Positions 12,175 through 24,849 of a stretch of DNA of 64,000 nucleotides are shown here, one piece after another. The notes beneath the pieces are model-generated. The model worked only from the letters and a program-made list of their open reading frames with translations. It did no database searches and was not told where the DNA came from. The DNA comes from Trema orientale (taxonomy: Eukaryota > Streptophyta > Magnoliopsida > Rosales > Cannabaceae). How positions within the stretch are numbered: position 1 is the first letter of the stretch; each line of letters starts with the position of its first letter. The translations under genes were made by a program, and so were the position numbers. The stretch covers positions 115,342 through 179,341 of the forward strand of contig JXTC01000273.1 in NCBI GenBank assembly GCA_002914845.1, given 5' to 3'.

Positions 12175-15100
12175 TCAAGATGCCAAAGTAGATGCTTCAC
12201 AACCATCATGGACACAAGCCAAGACATCTTTGTAATCTCTGGAAATGGTGAAAGTATCATAGACATTTCCGTCCCGGCTCTTCTTGTATTCGAAGAGCAG
12301 TGAAGAGTGATTAAAAGCAGTCATTTTGACAAATCCCCAGTCATAGTCTCTGTATAGACTCCAGTTTGGTTTCACTTGGCTGAACTCAGACAAGTGACTC
12401 CCAGCCCCTCCAACCACAACATGAATAGTCCCATTCACAATCCCTGAATAATGGGATTTTTCGGTATTTACACATTTGCTCTGCAAAAATAAGACTGAGG
12501 AAAATAAAAAATGGTGGTCTTTGGAACTTTTTGTATCAGATCATATAATAGAAGATCCCAGATGATGAATTTGGAGTTTGACTAACAAGGTAGACTTTTG
12601 CTGAGAAGATATTATTGAATACAATCATTGGTTAATATATAGATCATATAATACAAGTTCAACATTGTCTATATGTACCTGGTATATGGGGCATGTCCTT
12701 TCATAGTTATGGACATGGCCATAGAATGCAATGTCCACTTTGTACTTTTGCCAAAGTTTCTGCAAGCTTTCCCTTCCCATTGGCTCTTCAAATGAGCCCT
12801 CCTGGCCGTACCAATAATCGGAGGAATAGCCAAGCACGCGATGAGCGACAAAGATCAACCAAGGTTGTTTCTGTCTATCTACAGATGCAAGGCATTTCTC
12901 AATGAACCTGTACTGCTCTGTTCCCTCCCTCCAGTCATGCTCACTATCAGCTATACAGAAGTGAAACATGCCATAATCTGTTGAGTACCTATATAGGGAT
13001 GGAAAGTTCAACTTATGTATTAGCATTTCTCTATAGGTATATCAAACGTGATATAAATATGGTGTTTGAGGGTGTTTGGTATATAAGGATGACATTGACC
13101 AGTAAAGGTTCAGCTATCATCCAAGGCTGTGTAAACTCTGGGCTTGAGTGGACTATCTCTCTGTAGTGATGATCTATCTAAGTGTGGTACGTACCCTTTT
13201 TCTTCTAAATTTCAAATAATGACCTCTTAACAATCTAGTCTTAGGCGTCTACTTGTACTTGTACAAGCTTGTTATTGGAATTGATGAGCCTCATCCTATT
13301 AGGTTAAAAACAGTATAAATGAATGAAATTACTAATAACAAGGGATGAATTGTTACCAAAACTTAGCTCGGTTCTCAGCTGGAACGTAAAACATGGTTTC
13401 AGCTAACACGCCACATTCTCCACCCGAATCTGTCTTGTCATAGAAGGACCCCGAATTTGGCCAATCACGTTCGTGGTTACCACTAAAAGGAAACAAATCA
13501 GAAATTCAGCATCCAAAATCATTAAGTAATACCTAAAAGCTTATAAGACATACATATGAATAGATGTAACAAGGATTTCACACAAACCTTGCAATCATAT
13601 AAGGTACAGTTGATGCAATGGGTTCCACTTGTGATGTAAATTGATCCCACTGGGAGATGTATCCATTTGCATATGTTATATCTCCAATATGGAAAACTAT
13701 GTCTACGTTTGACAAGTCCCTGACAATTTGGTCGGTAGTGTTCAGTGAACCTGGCTGATAATTACTATACTCATTTGAACCATCACGCTCCGCCTGAAAG
13801 ATACAAAAGGGATTAGGGATTATTAATCTTCTGTTCAGGTAACAAGTATCAGATTTTTATCTTCTCTAACTCAACAGTAAAACAGATTGACACAGTAATA
13901 TTTAAGACTTAAACCTCAGAGCAATGTATGAAAGACCAAAATAGAACACACATTCAAGAACGAGTACATCAAAGATCAAATCATGAGTAAATTTGACTTT
14001 CTTAAATACCTTTCCCATGTCCCCAAATACTATGATACGCTGTAATGAATCCTGTCCAGGGTACGGGGATGATTTGAAGGAATAGATTCTGCTCCAAACG
14101 TATAAACCATTAGATAAAAGGTGACCCATCCTGTATGTGTACCTGAGAAACCATCATAACAACCATTGCCCGCCAGACATTGTTAATACTTATGTAACAT
14201 ATAACGAATAAACAAATGAATCTCCTCTCATACATACACAGTGTTTGGCCACAAATTTTTTAGAAAACTTGTGTGTATGAAACCAGGGTCACGCCATCCA
14301 ACTGTTCTTGCAGGTGAACCTGGATAACAACATAAGATCTCGTTATGCAACATGCTTACATACTAATCACTTATCAATCACATATAAATCCGCTCCCTGT
14401 ACTTGAAGAGGAAGGGGCACAAGAAACTGTTATGACACAAGCTCATGTTATTGTGAACTAAAGAATAAGCAAGGGATTACAGCTTCTGAGTAAAGCATCA
14501 TGAAACAATGATATTGGATAACAGAGTAGGTATCTAAATGCAGTACAATTTACAATAGTGAATCATACCACACATGCTGTGCCGACCAAAGGTCAATGTT
14601 CCAGCTGGGGATCTCACTTGATTTCCTCCCCTCATGCCCCACTCAACAAAGGGAACAGCCTCATCTATGTTATAGCCACTTGTCCAGGTAACTGTCATCT
14701 ACACAAAATTTGAAACAATTGCTAAGATTTCAGCTTGTATTGGTTCACTATCCTGGAAAGAGATGTAAGATATCAAAGAAATAGAATCACATGAACTCTA
14801 CAATTCAGGATTTTAGGGAACATTCAGTTTTCTAGATTTATGCAAGATATAGGTTCCAGAACAAGGTTTAAGTTGTTACTTCAACATCTTGTTTGCTTTA
14901 TGTTGACTGCATTGGTAATCATGAAAATTTCTTCCTTGCCAGGAGCTCTTTAAAGGGCAAGGCTCATTATTTCCCCTTGTGCATGGGCTAGGTAAATTTC
15001 TTATGATCATTTAAAAAAGATTTCCCACTTAATGTGGGAGTTCTTGATCAAAAACAACACAAGGAACAAATACAGAACTTGGGGCAAGAAGAGATAAGAA

Positions 15101-16167
15101 GGATCATCTCCATGTCAAAACCTGGTCATATATTTTGTTTACTCACTTTTGTGAGTGAACCTGAAAAGTTAATAGATGACATTTAGGTGATTTATTTGAT
15201 GCTTTTTCCAGGTTACTTCAGGATTGAACTAATACAGAACTTGGGGCAAAAAAAAAAAAAGAAAATCCTAATCAGACTTATAGTATCTGATTTCAAGCGT
15301 AGGACATAAAAACAATATGCCTATGCAAACAGTAGACTGAGAATCCTCAGCTAAAACGAAAGCTTACTTCATCCCAAGACTTTCCCTGAGCAAGGCGAGG
15401 ATAGAGTGGTGCTTTTGGATTGGCAAATGAAATGAAGTTTGAAACTGCCACCAGTTTTGGCTGCAATATTGCACTAACGAATCAGTCATGTCATGAAAAC
15501 ATCAATTGTATATGTAAGATTTATTAAGTAGACCGTAGAGGCTGTATGTATGCAAAAGTCAAGATCATATCTAGACAGAATGTCCAATTAAGCATAATAC
15601 AGCAGAAAAAGGGTTCAAGAACTCACATTTGACAACCCACCCGAAAATAAGGCAAAAGAAAAATCTGCCCTCTGATTTATCAGCTGGAACCTCAAAGAAG
15701 CTTTGCCAGTCTTTGTATAATGTGAATTGGACTCATTTGCATACTTGTACTGAAAAAAGCCATTGGATATCACATAAGTTAGCCAATTTTTATCCAAATT
15801 ACCATAGTGGTTGATACTAAATTTGCTTTTTTCACACCTTGATTGGGGCAGAACATATATATGGAGTCTGCTCCTTTGGGTCATTTACCGGTGGGCAAGT
15901 TGATGAACTGTCGTATCAAATCAGAATTCAATTAGTTATCACCAATGTCCAGTAATATGCTGACGCAACAAACTCAGATTCTTCTAGACAATTCTACTTA
16001 ACACTACTTATTTCGTTAAACTGAACATCAAGTAAACCAAAGACAGTTTGCAGTTATAAAGAGAGAGTAAATTACTTGAACTTTGCAGGAGAAAAGACCG
16101 CAACCCAATCATCAGCTGCAGGTTCATTGTAGTCTAAATCCACAGTCACCCATTGGGTATCCTCCCC
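12175..16167 (-). CDS. Purple acid phosphatase, PAP27/PAP1-like (copy B), 5' end missing
   Basis: Eleven exons match exons 2-12 of the neighbouring copies: 16167-16076, 15907-15838, 15749-15627, 15460-15368, 14698-14569, 14319-14238, 14142-14010, 13793-13588, 13482-13357, 12988-12679, 12480-12175. They give 556 residues without a stop or frameshift. Exon 1, which should carry the start codon and signal peptide, is not found between 16168 and 20660. That interval holds an AT microsatellite, a 228-base gap and a Helitron end. The seven metal ligands are present (residues counted from the first visible codon: D238, D279, Y282, N312, H401, H443, H445), again without the histidine pair after the VxxH position. 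Exon 3 is 6 bp shorter than in the other copies. Either exon 1 lies in the gap or the gene is a 5'-truncated pseudogene; the intact frame favours the former. Confidence 0.88.
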
Positions 16168-16415
16168 CTGTAGTCATACAACATAGAATTCATGCCTAAT
16201 AAACGCTAAGGCCCCAAAATCAGAATAGTATTAAAAAAAATCCACAAGATTTGCACTTTATGCTACTTGTACAGTAAACACAAATTATTGACAGAGGGAT
16301 AAACAATATGCATTCAACTCAAAAAAGTAATTAACAGTAATGGGCACTCAATTAGACTGTCCAGAATAATTAGTGGATCATAGATTATGCCTAGCACTCT
16401 TGAGTAAACTGTTTT

Positions 16416-16417
<2 letters not shown>

Positions 16418-16493
<76 letters not shown>

Positions 16494-16494
16494 C
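16418..16494. repeat. (AT)n microsatellite at a gap edge
   Basis: About 35 uninterrupted TA repeats run directly into the assembly gap. The repeat probably caused the break in the assembly. Confidence 0.95.
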
Positions 16495-16722
16495 NNNNNN
16501 NNNNNNNNNNNNNNNNNNNNNNNNNNNNNNNNNNNNNNNNNNNNNNNNNNNNNNNNNNNNNNNNNNNNNNNNNNNNNNNNNNNNNNNNNNNNNNNNNNNN
16601 NNNNNNNNNNNNNNNNNNNNNNNNNNNNNNNNNNNNNNNNNNNNNNNNNNNNNNNNNNNNNNNNNNNNNNNNNNNNNNNNNNNNNNNNNNNNNNNNNNNN
16701 NNNNNNNNNNNNNNNNNNNNNN
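16495..16722. other. Assembly gap (N)
   Basis: 228 undetermined bases; the true length is unknown. The missing first exon of PAP copy B and the 5' part of the Helitron may lie here. Confidence 0.99.
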
Positions 16723-17684
16723 AGAAAATTTTTAATTTTTTCATGATATAATTGGTCCTACTTTGATCACCATTCTATTTTTAAAAATTTTAGAAAATTC
16801 CTAATTTTTTCATGATATGATTGGTCTTATCATTATTTTTCTCTGTTATGATTAGTTATAATATATATATGTATTATATAATATTGTATTTAATTTAATA
16901 TTAATGATACCTTATAATAAATTTAGTTCATCGAATCGAACAAATGATTGTGCTACATTCGTCTCATCGATAAAAACTCTAATAGCTTCTTTGATCACCA
17001 TTCTATTTTTAAAATTTTTAGAAAATTCCTAATTTTTTCATGATATGATTGGTCCTATCATTATTTTTCTCTGTTATGATTGATTGTAATATATATATGT
17101 ATTATATAATATTATATTTAATTTAATATTAATGATACCTTATAATAAATTTAGTTCATCGAATCGAACAAATGATTGTGCTACATTCGTCTCATCAAAA
17201 TAAATATAGAGAGATATAAATACATAATTTAATGTTTTATAAAATATTATATTTAATTTAATATTAATGATTCCTTATATTAAATTTAGTTCATCGAACG
17301 TCAAAAAATTGTGTTACATTCGTCTCATCAAAATAAATAAAGAGATAAATATATTTTTTGATCTTAAATCACTATTTTATTTTTAAAATTTTTAGAAAAA
17401 TCCTAATTTTTTCATGATATGATTGGTCCGATCATTATTTTTCTTTGCTATGATTGGTTGTAATATATACATGTATTATATAATATTGTATTTAATTTAA
17501 TATTAATGATAGCTTATAATAAATTTAGTTCATCGAACAAATAGTTATGCTACATTCATCTCATCAAAATAAATATAGAGATAAATATATTTTTTAATGT
17601 TAAAATACATTGAACCTAACTATAAATTAGACTTAATGTATGCAATATTAATACAACTCGCGCAAAGCGCGGTATAACGACTAG
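16723..17684 (+). mobile_element. Helitron 3' part with internal tandem repeats
   Basis: The segment ends in a short GC hairpin (CGCGC-AAA-GCGCG at 17659-17671) followed 9 bp later by CTAG at 17681-17684 and then T. This is the layout of plant Helitron 3' ends (hairpin, then CTRR, inserted before T). Upstream are repeats of about 228 bp (units beginning near 16762 and 16990, a shortened unit near 17215 and another near 17357). They share the phrases TTCATGATATGATTGGTC and TTTAGTTCATCGAA. No Rep/helicase coding is seen, so it is non-autonomous or truncated. The 5' end is not visible and may be in the gap. Confidence 0.65.
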
Positions 17685-20660
17685 TTAAGTATAACGCTAT
17701 AGCTCCATTAAATATGCCATGTCTCACAATAATTCCCCACAAATATGGACTAGATAGTGGAAACGACCAAAATCTCTCTAATAATTTCGATGACTTTATA
17801 ACAACTTTTTGCACATTAGGGGTATTTTGGGATAAAACGTACTTTTTTTTTAGGATAATCTAAGAGGCATGTTTTCTAAAGGAGTGGCTCTATTGGCACA
17901 CCCTTTTTTTCTCTTCTCATTCATCTTTTAATTAACTTTTTAAAATACAAAAATACCCTTATGCAAAATGACATAAATGCAAATATATATAATTAAAAAT
18001 AAAATTCTTTCTATCACACTCCTTCAAAGTTCAAACACATTTGGTAGAACACTCTCTCTTAAATCTTAAGAACTCATATCGTTGATTTTGAATTTAAGAA
18101 ATTATCTTTTTTTTATACAATTGGATGATTATGCAGTAGTTTTTTTTTTCAATTTTGTGTTAATATAAATGATAATAGATTTATTAGTGTTTCAACCCCA
18201 CTCCCCCACCCCCCCCCCCCAAAAAAAAAAAAAAAGAAAGAAAGAAAGAATCTAGAGTAATTGGAATAAATTTTACAAGTAGATGATTTTATCACATCAA
18301 CAATAACGCCAAATGGTTTCCTTTATATATATTGAATGGTAAACGATCAAATCACATCGTTGATTCGTAATTAAGCATTTATCATCGCTTTGGCCTTTTT
18401 CTTTCCCATTTGTTTCGATACTCTGTATGCATAATTTTGTTTAACGAAATTTTATTTGATTGAAAGTAGAAAGACTAAAAGGGAATCGCTAGTGTTGGTA
18501 TCAATAGAATTATAAAATTTCGCTTCTTATTAAGAAAAGAAAATTGTGGGCTGTAGGTAATAGAATTACGTGGTTTCAGTGTTGATATTATAATTTCAAC
18601 CCTAATGTTCTTTAAAAGATTTATTATAATTCAAAAAATATATTTCTTATTAAGAGATAATATATATACTTTACAATCTTGAATATGAAGACAATGAAAA
18701 ATAGAAAGAGATAATAGAGAAGTTTTATAAATGGTAGAAAGAGAATTTTTAGTTTTTCATAATGGGCAATTTTGGATTTAATGAAAATAGTTTGGTGTGG
18801 GCAAAGAAAATTTGGAAACTTTAAAATTTTGTGAGGGGTTTCTTTAGAAAATAGATGAGAAAAGAAAAAATAAAGGTGAAAATACAACTACCTTTTCAAA
18901 TTTAGACTATCATGATATTTCTTTCTTTTTGGAACTACAAGCATATTTGTGGAGTTTCTCTGTTTTTAGATTCCTCGGTCAAACTAGAGTATTGTCCCAA
19001 GTACTTAAACCCACTTTACAAGTAAAATGACCTAATAGGACCAATTTAAGATGGAAAAAACAGTCTTTTTTCCTCTTGTAGTTAGTCTTGCAAATTTAAG
19101 ATGGAAAAAAGTCTTTTTTTCCTCGTGTCTCCTTTTTCTTTCAATTATGTCTCCTTTTTCTTTCATATCCCTCCACTTCCCCCAACCCTCCCTATCTAGT
19201 ATCTACATCTATCTATCATTCTATTGTGTCTCCTTTTTCTTTCATATCCCTCTCCACTTTTTTTGGTAGTAGTAGCACTCTCGTAAGGCTAATGACTAGG
19301 AGAAAATAAAAAAAGATGGTAAGAACGTAGGAGAGAAAACTAAAAAGTCAAAAAAGATGAGTTGTTTCCCATGGAAAAGTATATGAAAAAAAATATCAAT
19401 TTTATTGGACATTATTAGTACCCAACACTACTTAAGATGCCAACCTATTATATGAAATCTAAAATTAATAAATTAAATCTCACATATATTCTACCTGAAT
19501 TGTCATATTAGATATCCTAGGAAAAAAAAAAATATGAGATTTCAAACTAAGGGTGTGTTATGACGAGAAAGAGTATTAGTTAAAGAGAATTAAGAGATGG
19601 TGAAATGTGGTGTTATTATTCTCGTTGAAATTGCTCAATATATATACACACATTACATGAGAATTCAAAGAAAAAGAGTAAACTAATCATCTTAAGACAA
19701 GGAAACCTAACAAGCTGAAGACAAGGAACATAGACAATGAAAAGGTGTCTCAGCTAAATGACAAATAATTAATAAACGAATAAAGATAACTTTTTATAAA
19801 TAATAAAATATTTATCTCTATCATTAGTAATTAAATTACTTAAAGCATAAATTCAAATTTCAAACAAAGTATTTATAAATCGTTATTGATATTTAAATTC
19901 GAAAATCAGACTAATCCTTTCACATACACTAATCGTTTTATAGCTTAGTTTTTTCTTGAATTTTAAAACTCTTATTCATTATCATATCATTATCATTCTC
20001 TACTTCTCTAATTCCGAATCAAATTCTATCGTTATCGGCTTCAGGAGAAAAACGTTATATGACTCTTATCACTTTTTTCTTATTTGATCTCATGTGTTTT
20101 TTTTTTCTAACAATAACATGTCTACCTCTACGGAAAATTCATGCAAATAATAAGGATAACAATATCAATATTCCCCATTATTGCCTCTTCTTTAAAAAAA
20201 ACAAAAAAAAAACCGAGTAGTTCAAACGTTTAAATTTGAAAGCTATAAGTAAATTTGCAAGTCACATTAATGAAAGAGATCATAGCTAGCAATAAGAACT
20301 TAATTTTTGGAAATCATATTAATAAAAGAGCCTTAAATCATAAAAGACTACGTAACAATAGACAATTTTGAAATATGAATGATTTTATATCATAATGGTT
20401 CAATCACACATATGTCAGAAAGATATATATTCTTCCGACTTCATCACCATATAATCTCACGTTTAATTACCGGAACAATTTGTGCTCATTTAGTGGAGAC
20501 TTAAACATTTACTTTATTTCCTTTTTCTTTAAATGACTACATTCACTTTCTCTTTTTCAAATAAATAAAAATAAAAACAAAAAAAAAAAGAGACTTGACA
20601 AGCCTTCAATATAATTATTGGACAGAGTGTATTTTCGTCAGAAGAAAAATCACACACTTT
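17685..20660. other. AT-rich DNA between Helitron and PAP copy C
   Basis: No gene is seen. It contains a C/A homopolymer tract with GAAA repeats (about 18195-18250) and a small imperfect duplication of a sequence like TTAAGATGGAAAAAA and a T-rich part (19046-19170). The promoter and exon 1 of PAP copy B would be expected on the minus strand here, but no exon 1-like sequence is present. Confidence 0.55.
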
Positions 20661-23600
20661 TCATGGAGCTAACGTGGTAGGTTCACAGCCATCATGAACG
20701 CAGGCCAGCACATCCCTATAGTCTCTTGAGATGGTAAAGGAATCGTAGACTTTGCCATCACTACTCTTCTTGTACTCAAACAAAAGTGATGAGTGGTTGA
20801 AAGCTGTGAGTTTGACAAAACCAAAGTCAACGTCTCTGTAAAGACTCCATGTTGTTTGCACCGGCCCAAAGTTCCCCAAGTGGCTCCCGCCGCCTCCGGC
20901 GACAACATGAATCGTTCCGTTGACCGTGCCTGAATAATGAGACTTTTCTGTATTCGTACATTGGTTCTGCATCACAACCATATCACATGAGCGTTAAAAA
21001 GGGCTAGTTGGGAGTAAGGTATTAGCCGAGAAAGCAAGCGATCTTGCTTTCTATAATGTCGTTTCCTTCTACGTGATTTTTTTACATGTGTGATGTCGTT
21101 TTTAATGGCATTGATCACATGTTTGGTTTAGGATCTAACTTTTGAGTATGTCGTTTTTGTAGATGCCTTTTACCTCGAGAGACAAGTACCATGTCGTTTC
21201 ATTCGACCTCTTGTTTAGCAAACTACGTAGTTTCTTTTTCTGACATACGCCGTTTTTTGGGAGGTTACCCCCTTTATTATTTTTCTTTCGTAACGTCAGT
21301 CATTAGAGGTTCTTTTGATCCATTTTGTGAAAATGTCGTTTTTCAAGTTCCTATAGGATGTCGTTTTTGGTGAGATCTGCATATATACGACATGTTGTTT
21401 TATTCATCCTCTTCGGTCCTTATACGACATGACGTTTTTTAACTTTTTCCCCCTCCCTTCACGATGCTTTCTTTCGTTGTCGGTGATTTTTGTAAGATTA
21501 ACGATGTCGTTTTACGTTTATGTATCTTTATACAACATGTCGTTTTCCTCCACAACAATGCTTTTTATGACATGCCAATATTATTTTCTCAACCTTTTCC
21601 TATATAACCATATTATTAATGTAACTCTAATTAAATCTTTATGTTGCGTACCTGATAAATGGGACATGTCCTCTCATAATTATGGACATGCCCAAAAAAG
21701 GCAATGTCCACCTTATACTTCTGCCATAGCTTCTGTAAGCTTTCCCTACCCATGGGCTCTCCGTACGAGCCATCCTTCCAATAAGAGGAAGAATAGCCCA
21801 AAACCCGATGAGCAACAAAGATCAACCATGGCTGCTTTTGCCTGTCTGCTGAGGCAAGGCATTTCTCAATGAACTTGTGCTGTTCTGAACCCTCTCTCCA
21901 ATCGTGCTCACTATCAGCTATACAGAAGTGAAACATACCAAAATCTGTTGAGTACCTAAAAATAAGTCTCACAAGTCACAACATGCTTTTCGAAATAGGC
22001 TTAAAGATACTAAAATCCCAGATAAGAATGGTAAAATAGGCTTAAAGATACTAAAATCCCAGATAAGAATGTAATTTACCAGAACTTGGCTCTGTTCTCA
22101 GCAGGAACATAGAACATGTTCCCAGCTAGGACGCCACATTCGCCACCTGAATCGTTTCCATCGTAGAATGATCCTGTCCCCGGTACATCACGCTCATGAT
22201 TTCCACTGTACTTAAAATGAGTACTTTAACACGTGAGTTCAAGAAAAAAGTAAGTGTAAGGTTACAATTGAAAGACTGGTATGAAAAAGGACAAGAATAT
22301 GATCAAACCTTGCAATCATATAGGGGACAGTTGATGCAATGGGCTCCACTTGAGCTGTGAACTGGTCCCACTGTGAGATGTATCCATTTGCATATGTTAT
22401 ATCTCCAATGTGGAAAACTATGTCTATGTCGTCCAATTCCTTGATCAGTTGATCTGTGGTGTTGAGTGAGCCTGGCTGATAGTTACTGTACTCGTTTGAA
22501 CCGTCACGCTCTGCCTGTATGAACAAAGCAAGTCAGTTACTAATTCGAGGATTAAACATCACAAAACATACTTCAACATAATTATTAATTACTACTTATT
22601 TTTCTTTCTTCTTTTACTTTTGTTGTTTTCTACTTGTTTTCTTGACATACCTTTCCCATGTCACCAAAAATTATTACACGCTGTAATGAGTCTTGTCCCG
22701 GATATGGTGATGATTTGAAATAATAGGACTTGCTCCAGATAATGGTACCATTGACTAAAATATGTCCAAGCTTGTAAGAGTACCTGAGGAAACGAATAAA
22801 TGAGTCATAACCATGAGAACAACTTTGTCTTTTGATGTTTTGCAGTTGATGAAATCATTTCTAGTACTAAAGAAAGTACTTCGAGTTTGGCCACAAATCT
22901 TTGAGAAAACTGGTGTGGATGAAACCAGGATCACGCCAACCGAATGTTCGTGCTGGTGGGCCTGCAAATTAAGAGAACAGCTTGCTTACTGCCACGGCTT
23001 TCAATTGCCATTTCCTATTCAGTTTCCTCAAGTTAAATGCAGTAACTAATTCTGTGTGCGAGTGTTCGTGTTTTAGATACGTTTAGAATTCTTAATCTGC
23101 AGAAGCGAAAGTTTTCAGCTTTTGTGACTTATTATCTTCCAATTCATCTACAATTTACAAGAGAGAACTAAACATTTCATAGTCTTTTCCTTGCATATTT
23201 CCTCAACACTCAAGTTGAAACAAAGTTTGTAATAAACAAAGAGTGGTGGGAATTTTTCTATTGCTTTAACTAGGTTGTTGATTTGGAAAGTCTAAATACC
23301 TCAAGCAATACGAAGAGGAGTTAATGCTTTCCCAAGAACACTATATAATCAAAGCATATTTCTTACAAAGCTAGAAAAAGAATATAGATACATTGATTCA
23401 TACCACACATGCTGTTTCTCCGAAAAGTCAATGTTCCTGCTGGTGTTTGAATTTGAGCACTCCCTTTGAAACCCCACTCAACAAAGGGTACAGCTTCATT
23501 AATGTCATAGCCACTTGTCCAGGTCACTGTCATCTGCATCAAACAGTGAAGTCTATAACCATCTTGAATGGACCTTGTATAAATTTCATGTTTACTAGGA

Positions 23601-24753
23601 TATCAGTAAGAGGATTTGAAACACACTGTAAGGACGTGATTCGTTATGACTGGGATCAATAAAGAACATGAACTTACTTCATTCCAGTGCTTCCCTTGAG
23701 CAAGACGTGGATAAAGGGGTGCCTTTGGATTTGCAAAGGTTATAACATTAGAAACTGCCACCAATTTCGGCTGCATTTTAGAAACTTGAAGAGTAAGACA
23801 ATGAGTCAAGAAGCCAAAGGCAAATAAAAGTGAAACAAGTCTAGTCTAGGAGAAAGTCCAAGATTAAAATCCTAAGTTTCTTGAATCATAACAATATGTT
23901 TCTAAGAACAGTGGAAAAGAATAGCAGAAGAAGAGTAAAACAGCGACATACATTTGATAAACCGCCTGAGAACAATGCAAAAGAGAAATCTTCCCGTTGA
24001 TTGATCAATCGAAACTTCAAAGTTGCTTTGCCGGTCTTTGTATAGTCAGACTTGGATTCATTTGCAAACTTGTACTGAAACAAAAAACAGTGAGTTCAAC
24101 ATAGATATGTTCTTTAAGAAAGTAGGAAATGATTCAATGCTAATAATAATTCAGACCTTAATTGGAGCTGAACAGATATATGGTGCTTGGTCCTTGTTGT
24201 CAGTAGCTGGACAGTTAGATGAGCTGCCACAACTGAACAAAATATTCGGTCCCATTAAATCAAACCTTTAATAAAGTTGAAAAAAGCAGCCAACCAAAAA
24301 GTACAGAACTTGAAATTTGCTGGAGAAAAGACCCCAATCCAATCATCATGAGTAGGCTTAGGAGATTCAAATTCAACATCAACCCATTGATAATCTTCCC
24401 CCTGCAAAATAAACCCACCACCTTAAATCTTTTGAGTGGAAGTTTTGCCATATGATTTCACAGAATCTATCTATGATAAATAAATATAGATACACATATG
24501 GCATTAGTATAGATTTATGTTTATAGTCAGACAAGTACATAACCTTGGTGCCAAGAATGAGCGGTGCTGCTTTGACAGAAGCGTTTTCATGAAGCTCATA
24601 GATGGCTCTGTGGATAGCAATCTTAGAAAGTGGCTGAACTCCGTCTCCGACTCCCGCATGGCTGCCTCTGGTGTGAGCTGCTGGGATGTGTACTAGTACA
24701 ACCATTAATGTCAGTAATGTAATATTCAGTGACAAAAAGCTAAAACCCTTCAT
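20661..24753 (-). CDS. Purple acid phosphatase, PAP27/PAP1-like (copy C), complete
   Basis: Twelve exons: 24753-24544, 24401-24310, 24232-24157, 24074-23952, 23770-23678, 23533-23404, 22961-22880, 22783-22651, 22514-22309, 22205-22080, 21955-21652, 20966-20661. Together they encode 626 residues, the usual length for this PAP clade. The start at 24753 gives a good signal peptide (hydrophobic residues 4-25). An in-frame ATG at 24810 lies almost at the transcription start expected from the TATA box, so it was not chosen. Metal ligands: D310 (GDMG), D351 and Y354 (GDITY), N384 (GNHER), H473 (FVAHR), H513 and H515 (GHVH). The loop after H473 has two residues fewer than in copies A and B. The histidines that contact substrate in classical plant PAPs after VxxH are missing. 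Several Asn-X-Ser/Thr sites and the signal peptide suggest a secreted glycoprotein. Intron 11 carries the TGTCGTTT array. Confidence 0.95.
21057..21546 (+). repeat. TGTCGTTT motif array in PAP-C intron 11
   Basis: The octamer TGTCGTTT occurs at 21057, 21094, 21149, 21192, 21334, 21359, 21505 and 21539, all on the same strand. Near matches occur at about 21249, 21393 and 21430. Several copies share a longer context of the form TATACRACATG. Spacing is irregular (25-146 bp). The same motif forms the inverted cluster in intron 1 of copy A, a non-homologous intron, so separate insertions are more likely than inheritance from the ancestral gene. Confidence 0.75.
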
Positions 24754-24837
24754 TTTTTTCAGCTGAATTCCCGTGATGAGTGTCATTATTGGTACATAAA
24801 ACTTTTGCATTAATGCTGGGATCTTGTTTGGACCATG

Positions 24838-24845
24838 TTTTATAA
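24838..24845 (-). promoter_or_regulatory. TATA box of PAP copy C
   Basis: The minus strand reads CTTATAAAAC about 85-90 bp upstream of the chosen ATG at 24753. This would place transcription start near 24810 and supports using the inner ATG. Confidence 0.5.
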
Positions 24846-24849
24846 GCCG

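Noticed and set aside
16373-16744. Open frames on both strands of 117-120 codons
   Set aside because: They consist of the TA microsatellite and unknown bases of the assembly gap.
24754-24810. Upstream in-frame ATG of PAP copy C (57 bp earlier)
   Set aside because: It would put a polar segment before the signal peptide and lies at the expected transcription start; the inner ATG at 24753 fits better.
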